From Bradyrhizobium sp. AZCC 1693 (GTDB lineage: Bacteria; Pseudomonadota; Alphaproteobacteria; Rhizobiales; Xanthobacteraceae), in contig NZ_JAZHSD010000001.1 of assembly GCF_036924745.1 (NCBI RefSeq), positions 4,216,001 through 4,280,000 on the forward strand: a DNA stretch of 64,000 nucleotides. Reading direction: 5' to 3'. The notes below the pieces were generated by a model that was not told the origin of the DNA, did not search any database, and saw only the letters and a program-made list of their open reading frames with translations. A program made the translations under genes and the position numbers. Positions 1-7,725 of this stretch are shown here, piece after piece; the first letter of the stretch is position 1, and every line of letters starts with the position of its first letter.

Positions 1-621
1 GAGGTCGACTATGTCTTCCTCCCTCATAACGGCGCCATTTCTCTGATGATCGACATGGCGAACGGGCAGACGGTTGCCACCGCCACGATCGGGCGAGAGG
101 GAGCTATCAGCTTTCTCTCCGCGATAGGGCCCGCACCTTCGGCCATGACCGCCATCGTGCATGTGGCAGGGACAGCCTCGCGGATCCCCAGCTTCCGGTT
201 TCGCGACGCTTTCAACCGCAGCCGCGCGATCCGGCACGCGCTCCAGGCTCATGTCAGCGCGATGCTGACACAGTTCCAACTCGGCACGGCCTGCAATGCG
301 CTGCATCCAGTCGAAGCCCGAATGGCACGCTGGCTATTGCATCTTCGCGACCGCACCGGCCACGACGTCCTGCCGCTCACCCAGGAAGTACTTTCGCAAA
401 TACTCGGTGTGCGACGAACGACGGTGACGCTCCTGATGTGCAATTTGCGCGCGTCGGGCGCAATCAGATCTGATCGGCGAGGCGAGATTGAGATCGACCG
501 ATCGCGGCTCACCGCCGTGGCGTGCGAATGCCAGCACACCATGCGTCTCGAAGCTTGCCGCCCGATCTCGCTTTCTCGAGATGAGCACATCGCATTAGGT
601 GAATCGGCAGATGCTATGTGA
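1..621 (+). CDS. Crp/Fnr-family transcriptional regulator (5' end outside window)
   Basis: The reading frame is open from base 1, so the start lies upstream of the window. The visible part begins inside the cyclic-nucleotide-like sensor domain (PHNGAISLMIDMANGQ) and ends with a winged-helix DNA-binding domain whose recognition helix region reads LGVRRTTVTLL. No cysteine cluster for an FeS centre is visible, so a classical FNR oxygen sensor is unlikely, but the missing N-terminus prevents certainty. It lies 94 bases upstream of a second regulator of the same family with very similar sequence, which suggests tandem duplication. The effector and regulon cannot be read from the sequence. Confidence 0.85.
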   Translation, partial: EVDYVFLPHNGAISLMIDMANGQTVATATIGREGAISFLSAIGPAPSAMTAIVHVAGTASRIPSFRFRDAFNRSRAIRHALQAHVSAMLTQFQLGTACNALHPVEARMARWLLHLRDRTGHDVLPLTQEVLSQILGVRRTTVTLLMCNLRASGAIRSDRRGEIEIDRSRLTAVACECQHTMRLEACRPISLSRDEHIALGESADAM

Positions 622-715
622 GCCTTTGCCGCGCGTTGCGATTAAGTCAAATGAGATTCATGCACGCTGACACAAATAGCTTGGTGCGTTGGTTGCTCGT
701 TCCGGGAAGGACTCC

Positions 716-1519
716 GTGACCGCGCAGCCGACCGGCGTTGGGAATAGGCTCTTGGCGGCGTTGCCGCCAGGGGATCTCGGCCTGCTCACGCCCCACTTCC
801 AGAAAATCTCGTTCGAACCTGACGCTGTGTTGGTGCGGTCGGGCGATGAGCTTGACCAGGTTTGTTTTCCCCATAGCGGTGCCGTCGTTTTCATGGTCGA
901 TATGCCCGACGGCCAAACAGTCGCAACCACGCTGATGGGGTGGGAAGGCGCATTGGCCTCGCTCTCCGTGCTCGGCCCCTCGCGGTCGTCGGTGACCGCG
1001 ATTGCTCGCGTGGCCGGCACTGCATCGCGGATTTCCGCCGCGAAATTCCGGCTCGCCTATGCGCGAAGCCCAGCCATCAGGCACGTCGTGCAAGTCCACG
1101 CCCGCACGCTATTTTTGCAGCTCCAGCACGTGGCCGCCTGCAACGCGCTACATCGGGTGGAGGGCCGCATGGCGCGGTGGCTTTTGCAGCTGCACGACCG
1201 TGTTTCCGACGACGTGCTTTCATTGACGCAGGATGCACTTGCCCAGTTGCTCGGGGTGCGGCGGACGACGGTGACGCTGATGATGAGCAAGTTTCGCGCA
1301 GCGGGGGCCATCCGATCCGACCGACGCGGCATCGTCGAGGTCGACCGGACGCGGCTCGACAGCATGGCGTGTGAATGCTACGCGCTGATGCAGCACAGGA
1401 TCGATCGCATGCACTGCCAGGAATTATCGGCGCCGCGACTTGCCCTTGCGCTGTTCCAGGAAAGCTCTGTCATCGCCTCCGACGAAGCGACGAAGCCGGC
1501 GAAGACGGTGCTGAAATGA
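716..1519 (+). CDS. Crp/Fnr-family transcriptional regulator, tandem paralogue
   Basis: About 267 residues. The N-terminal half is a cupin-like sensor domain (LVRSGDELDQVCFPHSG) and the C-terminal half a Crp-type winged helix (QLLGVRRTTVTLMMSKF). I chose the GTG start at 716 because GGGAAGGA sits 4-5 bases before it; a TTG at 689 in the same frame adds nine residues. It is strongly similar to the preceding regulator through the sensor and helix-turn-helix. The last 30 residues, after the usual end of the domain, are a variable tail. It lacks the N-terminal cysteines of FNR, so it is more like the FixK/Crp-type orphan regulators common in this family. Ligand unknown. Confidence 0.85.
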   Translation: MTAQPTGVGNRLLAALPPGDLGLLTPHFQKISFEPDAVLVRSGDELDQVCFPHSGAVVFMVDMPDGQTVATTLMGWEGALASLSVLGPSRSSVTAIARVAGTASRISAAKFRLAYARSPAIRHVVQVHARTLFLQLQHVAACNALHRVEGRMARWLLQLHDRVSDDVLSLTQDALAQLLGVRRTTVTLMMSKFRAAGAIRSDRRGIVEVDRTRLDSMACECYALMQHRIDRMHCQELSAPRLALALFQESSVIASDEATKPAKTVLK

Positions 1520-1841
1520 AGAGTGCTTCGCCAGACGGCAATTAACGGGTCTTTTCGCTCTGATCACGCTCCGTCCGGCTGCCGTTGAAAGCTCTCGCGG
1601 TGATCTCGATGCCGGTGGTGATCACGCGCCCGCGTTGCGGGCATTTGAACATCACCATACTTATTTCAGCCTACTTGAATTTGGTTTTGTTATTTTTCCA
1701 GCAATAAGCCAGCCGGTTGGATTCGCCTCTTGTCGGTGCGGCGACTTGGGCCGTTGTTTGGTCGAGCATGGGGGGATGCTCGTGGCGAGCCAGTTCCAAC
1801 CGGCCGGGTCTCCCTCTTGAACCAATTCCAACCGCCGCGCT
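1520..1841. other. intergenic, no gene recognised
   Basis: Between the second Crp/Fnr gene and the end of the phasin gene. Only short frames without convincing ribosome sites are present; I see no RNA gene. Confidence 0.5.
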
Positions 1842-2309
1842 TTAGTTGGCTTGGTGGAGAACCTTGGCGGCGTGCTTCCTGATCGGCTCGCCCGTTTCTG
1901 CCGCGAGCTTCTGGGCAAGCTCCCACAATTCCTTGTTCTGGGCGGATGTGGTGTCGAAGGTCTTGCGCGCTTGCGCCGCGGACAACGTGAGGGCATCAGT
2001 CACTGACTTGCTGCCCAACAGATGGGCGAAGAAATCGATCGCGGAGACGGTATTGGCGTTCGCGATCTCGATGACTTTGAGTCCGTAGTCGTTCGCGCTC
2101 CTCGCATTGCTCGAATAGGTCTCACGCAGCGCTTCCGCCATGTTCTCCGACGCGGCCTTGATCTTCTCGCAGCCTTCCTGAGCGCGGGCGACGCCCTGCT
2201 CAGCAAGCTCGCTGAACACGCCGGCCAGCGCGATCTTCGGGAATCCGAACAACGGCATTGCGGGACCGTTGGATGCGTTCAGTGTGGTTTTCGTTTCGCT
2301 TTCACTCAC
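1842..2309 (-). CDS. phasin family protein (PHA granule-associated)
   Basis: About 155 residues, the usual size for alphaproteobacterial phasins. It is amphipathic and mostly helical with the typical phasin pattern: a central AQEGCEKIKAASENMAEAL segment, then ANTVSAIDFFAHLLGSKSV and a final helix with AAETGEPIRKHAAKVL. Phasins coat polyhydroxyalkanoate granules and control their number and size. The GTG at 2309 is preferred because GAGAAGGGA lies about six bases upstream; an ATG at 2336 would add nine residues but has no well-spaced ribosome site. It stands alone, with no pha genes in the window. Confidence 0.8.
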   Translation of the reverse strand: MSESETKTTLNASNGPAMPLFGFPKIALAGVFSELAEQGVARAQEGCEKIKAASENMAEALRETYSSNARSANDYGLKVIEIANANTVSAIDFFAHLLGSKSVTDALTLSAAQARKTFDTTSAQNKELWELAQKLAAETGEPIRKHAAKVLHQAN

Positions 2310-2595
2310 AGCATTTCCCTTCTCTAGTGAAATCATTTCCCAGGACGCTGGCTCGCGTCATGGAGTTCGTGGAGGCGGCAGTCGCCCCGCTTCCGTGTTC
2401 GATCGAATTTAGATCAGCTTCAATCCAGCGTGCTGTCCGTTCGGTTTCCGACGCTCACGCAAAATGTTTTTGAGGATGTCAATACAACTCGTCAAATAGT
2501 CATACGAATGGTGCTAGCGGGGATATCGCGAGGACGGCAAGGTGCGCTGCGCGCGCGATCTCGCTCCTTTCATAGAGAATGCTTTCGACCGGTTT

Positions 2596-2690
2596 GGGTT
2601 AATCGCGTCGGTTTGACCGGACCACCTCGACTTCCGGTCTACCCCGATGAACGGACATTCTCAGCATAGGCGGGCATGTCTCAAAGGTGC
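2596..2690. repeat. dispersed intergenic repeat, copy 1
   Basis: Begins GGGTTAATCGCGTCGGTTTG, contains ACTTCCGGTCTACCCC and GAACGGACAT, and ends CATGTCTCAAA. The same ordered blocks recur in the window near 4116, 13622, 15421, 33865, 60245 and 61693. It directly abuts the MITE-like element that follows. Confidence 0.7.
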
Positions 2691-2912
2691 CGATATTGTT
2701 GCAAAACTCCCAAAATGCCGGGCGACCAATTTTCCGCGGAAAGACGAAACAAGCGACAATCGCCGATCAATGCAGCCTCAAACCCAATACCGGAATCGCC
2801 TGTGAGTTTGGTGCACGGCGGCATGGTCCCCCACATAATTATTCGATCGTCGCGCCTACGGCTCGGAGAATTTGAGTCCCATGCCGCAAAAAGACTTTTG
2901 CAACAATATCTG
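2688..2912. repeat. MITE-like element with terminal inverted repeats
   Basis: The left end GCCGATATTGTTGCAAAAC (from 2688) is matched in inverted orientation by TTTTGCAACAATATCTGCC ending at 2912. The roughly 190-base interior has no credible gene. Together with the flanking TTCCGG/GGACAT blocks on both sides it behaves like a small non-autonomous inverted-repeat element. The in-frame extension upstream of the neighbouring SDR gene runs through this element and is therefore unlikely to be coding. Confidence 0.55.
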
Positions 2913-3066
2913 CCAGAAGCGGACATCAGGGAACTTCCCGGAAGCGGACGCAATGTCGATTGCGGGGGACGTGAATCTGGCTTTGCCAAAGGGACATAGC
3001 GCCCCGACAGTTGGCGTCACGGTTGCGCACAGACGCATTCAATCTTTGCCGGAAAAGGATAGCGAG

Positions 3067-3978
3067 ATGACGGAACGAATTTCGTTGGAGGGGAAGGTCG
3101 CGGTCGTGACTGGGGCAGGCCGCGGGCTGGGGCGGGCATACGTCGAACTCCTCGGCGAACGAGGGGCCCGGGTCGTGGTGAACGACCTGGGGACCGACGT
3201 ATCGGGGTTCGGGAAGGACTCCACGATAGCGGAACAGGTCGCCGACCTCATTCGGTCGCGTGGAGGCGAGGCCATCGCGAATGACAGCGATGTCTCCAGT
3301 CCTGAAGGTGGCAGCGACTTGATCGCGACGACCATCAAGCATTTCGGGAGAGTAGACCTTCTCGTGAACAACGCTGGTATCTGCGGAAGCCAGCTATTCG
3401 AGGACGCCACCCTTGATGATTTCGATCACTATTGGCGCGTGCACCTCGGCGGGCCGGTCAACACGGTGAAGGCTGCCTGGCCGTACATGGTCGCACAGCA
3501 CTATGGGAAGATCATCCTCACGACTTCGGTCGCCGGGCTGCTCGGAATACGGGGCCAGGCCACCTATGCGGCGGCGAAGTGCGCAGTCGTCGGATTGATG
3601 CGCATTCTTGCAATTGAAGGTGCCGAGCATGGGATTCTCGTGAACACCATTTCGCCAGCCGGGTATACGAGGATGCACCCGGCGGCGGTTGCGGATCCCG
3701 CCTGGCTGAAGCAGAGCGAAGCCACCATGCCGGTTGAGGCTGTTGCGCCAGCGATCGTTTGGCTGGCAAGCGATGGTTGTTCAGAGACGAACCGCATCTA
3801 CAACGTGGAAGCTGGAGCAATCCAACGTATCGCTATCGTCATGGGACCTGGCTTCAATGATCCACATCTGACACCCGAGAGCATCGCCGAGAACTACGCA
3901 AAGGTCGAATCGATCGAGGGCTTCTTCGAGCCGGGTCCGTTCGAGCCCGGTCAGATACCCGCAACGGCGAAGTCTTGA
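3067..3978 (+). CDS. SDR family NAD(P)-dependent oxidoreductase
   Basis: About 303 residues. The cofactor-binding motif TGAGRGLGRAY lies at residues 15-25, the NDLG segment follows beta-2, NNAGI is present, and the catalytic YAAAK pair is in place. The wording around NDLG resembles the hydroxyacyl-CoA dehydrogenase branch of SDRs (multifunctional-enzyme type 2), so a 3-hydroxyacyl-CoA or steroid-like substrate is possible, but this is inference. The ATG at 3067 follows AAGGA at good spacing; the longer frame upstream runs through the repeat element. The last 60 residues extend beyond the core Rossmann fold. No operon partner is visible. Confidence 0.88.
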   Translation: MTERISLEGKVAVVTGAGRGLGRAYVELLGERGARVVVNDLGTDVSGFGKDSTIAEQVADLIRSRGGEAIANDSDVSSPEGGSDLIATTIKHFGRVDLLVNNAGICGSQLFEDATLDDFDHYWRVHLGGPVNTVKAAWPYMVAQHYGKIILTTSVAGLLGIRGQATYAAAKCAVVGLMRILAIEGAEHGILVNTISPAGYTRMHPAAVADPAWLKQSEATMPVEAVAPAIVWLASDGCSETNRIYNVEAGAIQRIAIVMGPGFNDPHLTPESIAENYAKVESIEGFFEPGPFEPGQIPATAKS

Positions 3979-4115
3979 GGAACGAGGTTAGGTCATGGCG
4001 ACGTTCGACTCTGGCAGACAGCGTTACTCTATGAACTTCTACGCAATTCATCAGCGGCCGCTCCAGCGGCGGAGCTACACTGGCCGCCCAAGCAGACCTG
4101 CTGAAGGTCAGCTAA

Positions 4116-4205
4116 GGGTCAATCGCGTCGATTTGACTGCGTACCGCCGACTTCCGCTCTGCCCCCGTCAACTGACATCGTCAGGTCGGCCCGGCAGGTC
4201 CGTTT
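4116..4205. repeat. dispersed intergenic repeat, copy 2
   Basis: GGGTCAATCGCGTCGATTTG followed by GACTTCCGCTCTGCCCCCGT and ACTGACATCGTCAG, in the same order as the copy at 2596. Confidence 0.65.
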
Positions 4206-4797
4206 CGTCACATGAACGGACGATGCCTTAATTGCCGCACTAGCGCCGTGGCTGACCGCCACCACAGGGAACAACAATTACTTGCCTTGCACACTTGCCT
4301 GGAAGCGCCTGGAGCTGATGTTCGGGTCGTGGTGCTGCGCGAAGGCGCTATCGTGCTAGAGTGTAGCAATGCAGGCCAAGGCCTGAAGCTACATCGCGAG
4401 CAAGTCGAGGCGTTGTGGCCGGTGGATAATGCGTTCGGGCAATTGGACCCGAGCAGTAGCAGGCATTGAACTTGGTCTCCAAGCACCGGGATCGGCCTTA
4501 TCGGGCTGGCTGATCACCGCGTTGGATCAAGGTGAAGCCCGAAGTCGCCGGCCATGCACCGCGCCAAAGATGCGTTCTCATGATCGGTGCGGCCACGTAT
4601 GGGATCGTTGGTTCCAGGAATTCCTGACCAAGATGGCATATCATCCGCCGAAGTTTCCAACCGAGCACCAGACCGAGCAGCTGTTGGAGTGGGCCGAGCG
4701 TATCGGCAGCCCGACTCAAATTAGGAAAGGAGCCCTCGCAGAGGGTATCCGCTGATTTCAGCTGACATTCGCAGCATGGTGTCCGGTTTGTCGTGTA
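4206..4797. other. no confident gene; two weak open frames
   Basis: An 85-residue frame at 4212-4469 and a 108-residue frame at 4429-4755 (both +) are open but lack good ribosome sites and recognisable domains. The first has a plausible core (VVVLREGAIVLECSNAGQ). They could be decayed genes. Confidence 0.3.
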
Positions 4798-5016
4798 CTA
4801 GGTCCGCTTGCGCACGCCAGTGGAAGCGGTCTCGTGTGCACGCACCGGGGCGCAGGTCGTGACTACGAGCGCAAACCGGCTGCACTGCCAGTCCGCGCCG
4901 AGCGCGGCGCTGGTGGGTGATGTCAGGTTGACCGACAGTAACGCCGCTAGGCCGGCAAACATTACGTATGTCGCGATCAGCACCGCTCCCTTGTGGGTCC
5001 TTGGGTGGGAAATCAT
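4798..5016 (-). CDS. small secreted or single-pass membrane protein, unknown function
   Basis: About 72 residues. The ATG at 5016 is preceded by AGGAG seven bases upstream. A basic start (MISHPRTHKG) is followed by a hydrophobic stretch (ATYVMFAGLAALLSV) that could be a signal peptide or anchor, then a short hydrophilic domain with two cysteines. No family is recognised. A perfect Crp-type palindrome lies about 56 bases upstream of the start, which suggests control by a Crp/Fnr-type regulator. Confidence 0.55.
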   Translation of the reverse strand: MISHPRTHKGAVLIATYVMFAGLAALLSVNLTSPTSAALGADWQCSRFALVVTTCAPVRAHETASTGVRKRT

Positions 5017-5071
5017 GGCCTTGGCTCCTGTATGATGGCCGGAAGAGGAAAGGGCAGGCTCCACAGTCCCT

Positions 5072-5087
5072 TGTGATCTAATTCACA
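5072..5087. promoter_or_regulatory. Crp-type palindrome TGTGA-N6-TCACA
   Basis: TGTGATCTAATTCACA matches the canonical Crp half-sites exactly. It overlaps the stop codon of the opgC-like gene and lies upstream of the small secreted gene that starts at 5016. Confidence 0.5.
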
Positions 5088-6457
5088 TCCTGGCCCACAT
5101 TTTCCGCTAGTGGCCCGAAGGCGTGCCCGATGGCGGGCACTGGACCAGCGCGGCAGCCGGACTCGCGCACCGTAGCAAAAAGCATCTTTATTCGATCAAC
5201 CTCGTCGGCACGGGCGAGCAGCATGGACGGAATGTCAACGCCGAGCGCCTTGGCTGTCTTGAGATTGATGACCAGCTCAAACTTGGTTGGCTCCTCGACG
5301 GGCAGGTCGGCGGGCTTCGCGTGCTGCCTGGGTTTGATCTTGATCAAGTTGCGCAGCGTCGCCACCACGATCATGACCAGGACGCCACCAACACTGAGCG
5401 CGATCTGCATCATGAGCCCCTCCGAGATGTTGAGCAGCGCCAGGTGGCTGGCGAGCGTCAACAGAACGCCGAGGCAGTAGATTGGCAGCGAGTTCTGGCC
5501 GCAGAGTATGGCGCCGCGCATCACCGCCGTCGTCAGCCCCCGCCAATCGCGAGGCACGAACCATACGACCAAAACCACAAGTGCCAAAAAATGCAGCAGT
5601 CGCAGTGGATCGAGATTCGATTTGTCCATCGGGTAAAGCAGCGTCAGCAGCGCCTGCGGGACCAGCGCTTCCAGCGGTTTGATGCTCCAGCTCAATGCAA
5701 TGATGAGGCTGAACACCAGATAGAGAACGGCAGCCACAAGCGCCGTGCGTGAGGTCACCGACGGCCGGAATCTCCTGCCCTCGATGATCCACCACGCGCC
5801 AAGCACAAACGGCAGCTGCCAGGCCAGCGGATTGAAGAACCAGTGGTTGTTCGGCCATGCCGGGATGGTCCAGCCGAAAGCGTGCACCAGTGCGTAAAGC
5901 AACAGCGACGCACCGAGCGTTGCGTTCGGCACTCGCAGCAGCAGCCACAGCAGCGGCGCGAACAAAAGGTGATAAAGCACGAAGAGCGGCAAGACGTCGG
6001 TGTTGACGGGGCGGTATTGCAGGATCGCCGCATGCGCGAGCGTCACGCCCGGCTGTTCCAACAGAATGCGCGTATTGCTCTTGTCGGCAAGATGGCCGCC
6101 GCCTGCGAGGTGCACCATGACGGCGCAGGCGAGCGTGAGCAGCAGAAATGCGACATAAATATCCCAGCTTCGCCACAGCGTTCGGCCGATCACGCTGGTC
6201 CAGCCCCCGCACCGCCATGCCTTGCCGTAGGCCAGCGCGCAGGTCACACCCGAGACGAACATAAACACTTCCGCGGCATCGCTGAAGCCGTAGTTACGCA
6301 GCGTCAGCCAGCTCCCGATGTTGTTGGGGACATGGTCAAGAAAGATGCACCAGAGCGCGATGCCGCGGCAGGCATCAATGCGCAGATCGCGGCCGTAGCC
6401 GTTCAGCTCCGGCAGCGCGCCTGCCAATGGCTTCGGGGTGGCAGTTCGATCATGCAT
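5078..6457 (-). CDS. opgC: OpgC-type membrane acyltransferase with a fused ABC substrate-binding-protein tail
   Basis: About 459 residues from the ATG at 6457 (an upstream in-frame ATG at 6526 adds 23). Residues 1-375 match the OpgC family: a [17 protein letters not shown] start, [12 protein letters not shown], and about ten membrane helices. OpgC proteins succinylate periplasmic glucans. From about residue 380 (base 5320 downward) the sequence changes to [17 protein letters not shown] and [13 protein letters not shown], which is the C-terminus of an ABC transporter substrate-binding protein. That tail's normal stop is bypassed by one extra T near 5195, so the frame runs on for about 35 residues with no likely meaning. 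Acyltransferase activity may survive because the catalytic membrane part is complete. Confidence 0.8.
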   Translation of the reverse strand: MHDRTATPKPLAGALPELNGYGRDLRIDACRGIALWCIFLDHVPNNIGSWLTLRNYGFSDAAEVFMFVSGVTCALAYGKAWRCGGWTSVIGRTLWRSWDIYVAFLLLTLACAVMVHLAGGGHLADKSNTRILLEQPGVTLAHAAILQYRPVNTDVLPLFVLYHLLFAPLLWLLLRVPNATLGASLLLYALVHAFGWTIPAWPNNHWFFNPLAWQLPFVLGAWWIIEGRRFRPSVTSRTALVAAVLYLVFSLIIALSWSIKPLEALVPQALLTLLYPMDKSNLDPLRLLHFLALVVLVVWFVPRDWRGLTTAVMRGAILCGQNSLPIYCLGVLLTLASHLALLNISEGLMMQIALSVGGVLVMIVVATLRNLIKIKPRQHAKPADLPVEEPTKFELVINLKTAKALGVDIPSMLLARADEVDRIKMLFATVRESGCRAGPVPAIGHAFGPLAENVGQDVN

Positions 6458-7062
6458 GTGGTTGCCCGTCCGGCGTGCGAGCACGCTTCGAGGGACCGAA
6501 TTTGACAAAAAACATCGCCGCCGCACTGCCGGATCGTACCAACGCCGCAGTCTAGAGCTGCTTCACGCCGAACCCGGCGACGAAAGCTGCGATAACGATC
6601 ATATGGCGGCGCTTGGTAGAAGATCCTAGCGCGTGAGGCTATCCGTTGACGATCATCGTCAAACGGCACAGCCCGTCAATCAGCCGGAGGTCCACACAGA
6701 GAGGTTCTTAGGTCCTATGATCAAGGTACCGTACAGATCTCGGCATCAATTGACATCCGTTAGACGCATCATGGACGTTCACCATTGCGCATGGGCGAAG
6801 GAGACTCTGAGTCCGCGAGTCTCGTCGTCCGCACTCGCTTTTTCGGTGTCCTACCGTGAGGTGATTACAATTGTAGCACACAACGGCATTCGGCTCCTAC
6901 CTTGAGTGGCTGACGGCGAACCGCTGATCGGGCCACGGATGGAGGATGGACGGTTTCGGGAACCAGTCTTCCGCCAGCCTCTTGCTCGCCAAAGACCTGA
7001 AGGTGGGTGTATGATTTTCTTTTAATTGGATCTCCGTGCAATGGGATGACGGAGAGCTTTCA
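6458..7062. other. divergent intergenic region with a palindrome
   Basis: Lies between the opgC-like gene and the response regulator. It holds the palindrome at 6646-6662 and no convincing gene; a 90-residue frame at 6633-6905 has no ribosome site. Confidence 0.45.
6646..6662. promoter_or_regulatory. palindromic operator-like site
   Basis: TTGACGAT-C-ATCGTCAA is an 8-bp perfect inverted repeat around one central base, sitting in a divergent promoter region. The cognate regulator is unknown. Confidence 0.35.
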
Positions 7063-7725
7063 ATGAAAGTTCTTATTGTCGACGATCATGCATTGATTCG
7101 CGAGGCGTTGCGCGCGGTCCTGAAACAGCTGAAGCGAGAAGCCGTCATATTTGAAGCTTCGAACAGCGGTCAGGCAATGCACATAGTCGAAGAACATCCC
7201 GACATCAGCCTCATTTTGCTGGATATCAATTTGCCTGATCGAGATGGTTTCTCTGTCCTCCGCGAACTGCGAGACCGCTATCCGACCATTGCTATCATCA
7301 TTCTTTCGTCCTCGGATGATCAAGACACAGTCAAGCGCGCTTTCAAACTTGGCGCTCTGGGTTTCATCCCGAAAACTACCGAACGAGAGGTGATGCTCAA
7401 CGCCATTAAGTTAGTGTTCTCCGGCGGTATTTACATTCCCTCGGAAATTCTGGAGGAAACAACGCCTCCGCGGCTTACAAATAAGCTAGAGACGCGCGAC
7501 TCTCTTGAGGGTCTCGGGTTGACCGATCGGCAGATTGAAGTGCTTGCGCTCCTGATGAAGGGAAAAAGCAACAAGGTCATTGCCAAAACCCTCAATATGG
7601 CGGTGCCGACAGTGAAGAACCACATCACGGTCGTTCTCAAGGCGCTCAACGTAACGAGCCGCACCGAGGCAGTAATAAAAGTAGGAAAAATGGGCTGGGA
7701 ATTGTCGCCGAAATCTCAGTCATAA
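7063..7725 (+). CDS. NarL/FixJ-type response regulator
   Basis: About 220 residues. The start at 7063 (MKVLIVDDHALIREAL) follows GGAGAG; an upstream ATG at 7036 adds nine residues. The receiver domain has the acidic pair VDDH, the phospho-acceptor aspartate in LILLDINLPDRDG, and the conserved lysine in FIPKTT. The C-terminal LuxR-type helix-turn-helix reads LTDRQIEVLALLMKGKSNK. Its stop codon overlaps the stop of the convergent MASE1 hybrid kinase, which is a plausible partner, although that kinase carries its own receiver. Confidence 0.9.
   Translation: MKVLIVDDHALIREALRAVLKQLKREAVIFEASNSGQAMHIVEEHPDISLILLDINLPDRDGFSVLRELRDRYPTIAIIILSSSDDQDTVKRAFKLGALGFIPKTTEREVMLNAIKLVFSGGIYIPSEILEETTPPRLTNKLETRDSLEGLGLTDRQIEVLALLMKGKSNKVIAKTLNMAVPTVKNHITVVLKALNVTSRTEAVIKVGKMGWELSPKSQS

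Noticed and set aside
2872..3066. Longer N-terminus for the SDR dehydrogenase
   Set aside because: The extension passes through an inverted-repeat element, whereas ATG 3067 has a good ribosome site and begins just before the cofactor-binding strand.
5843..6505. Long plus-strand frame of 220 residues opposite opgC
   Set aside because: It is the antisense shadow of a clear membrane protein, rich in Gln and Arg with no fold pattern.
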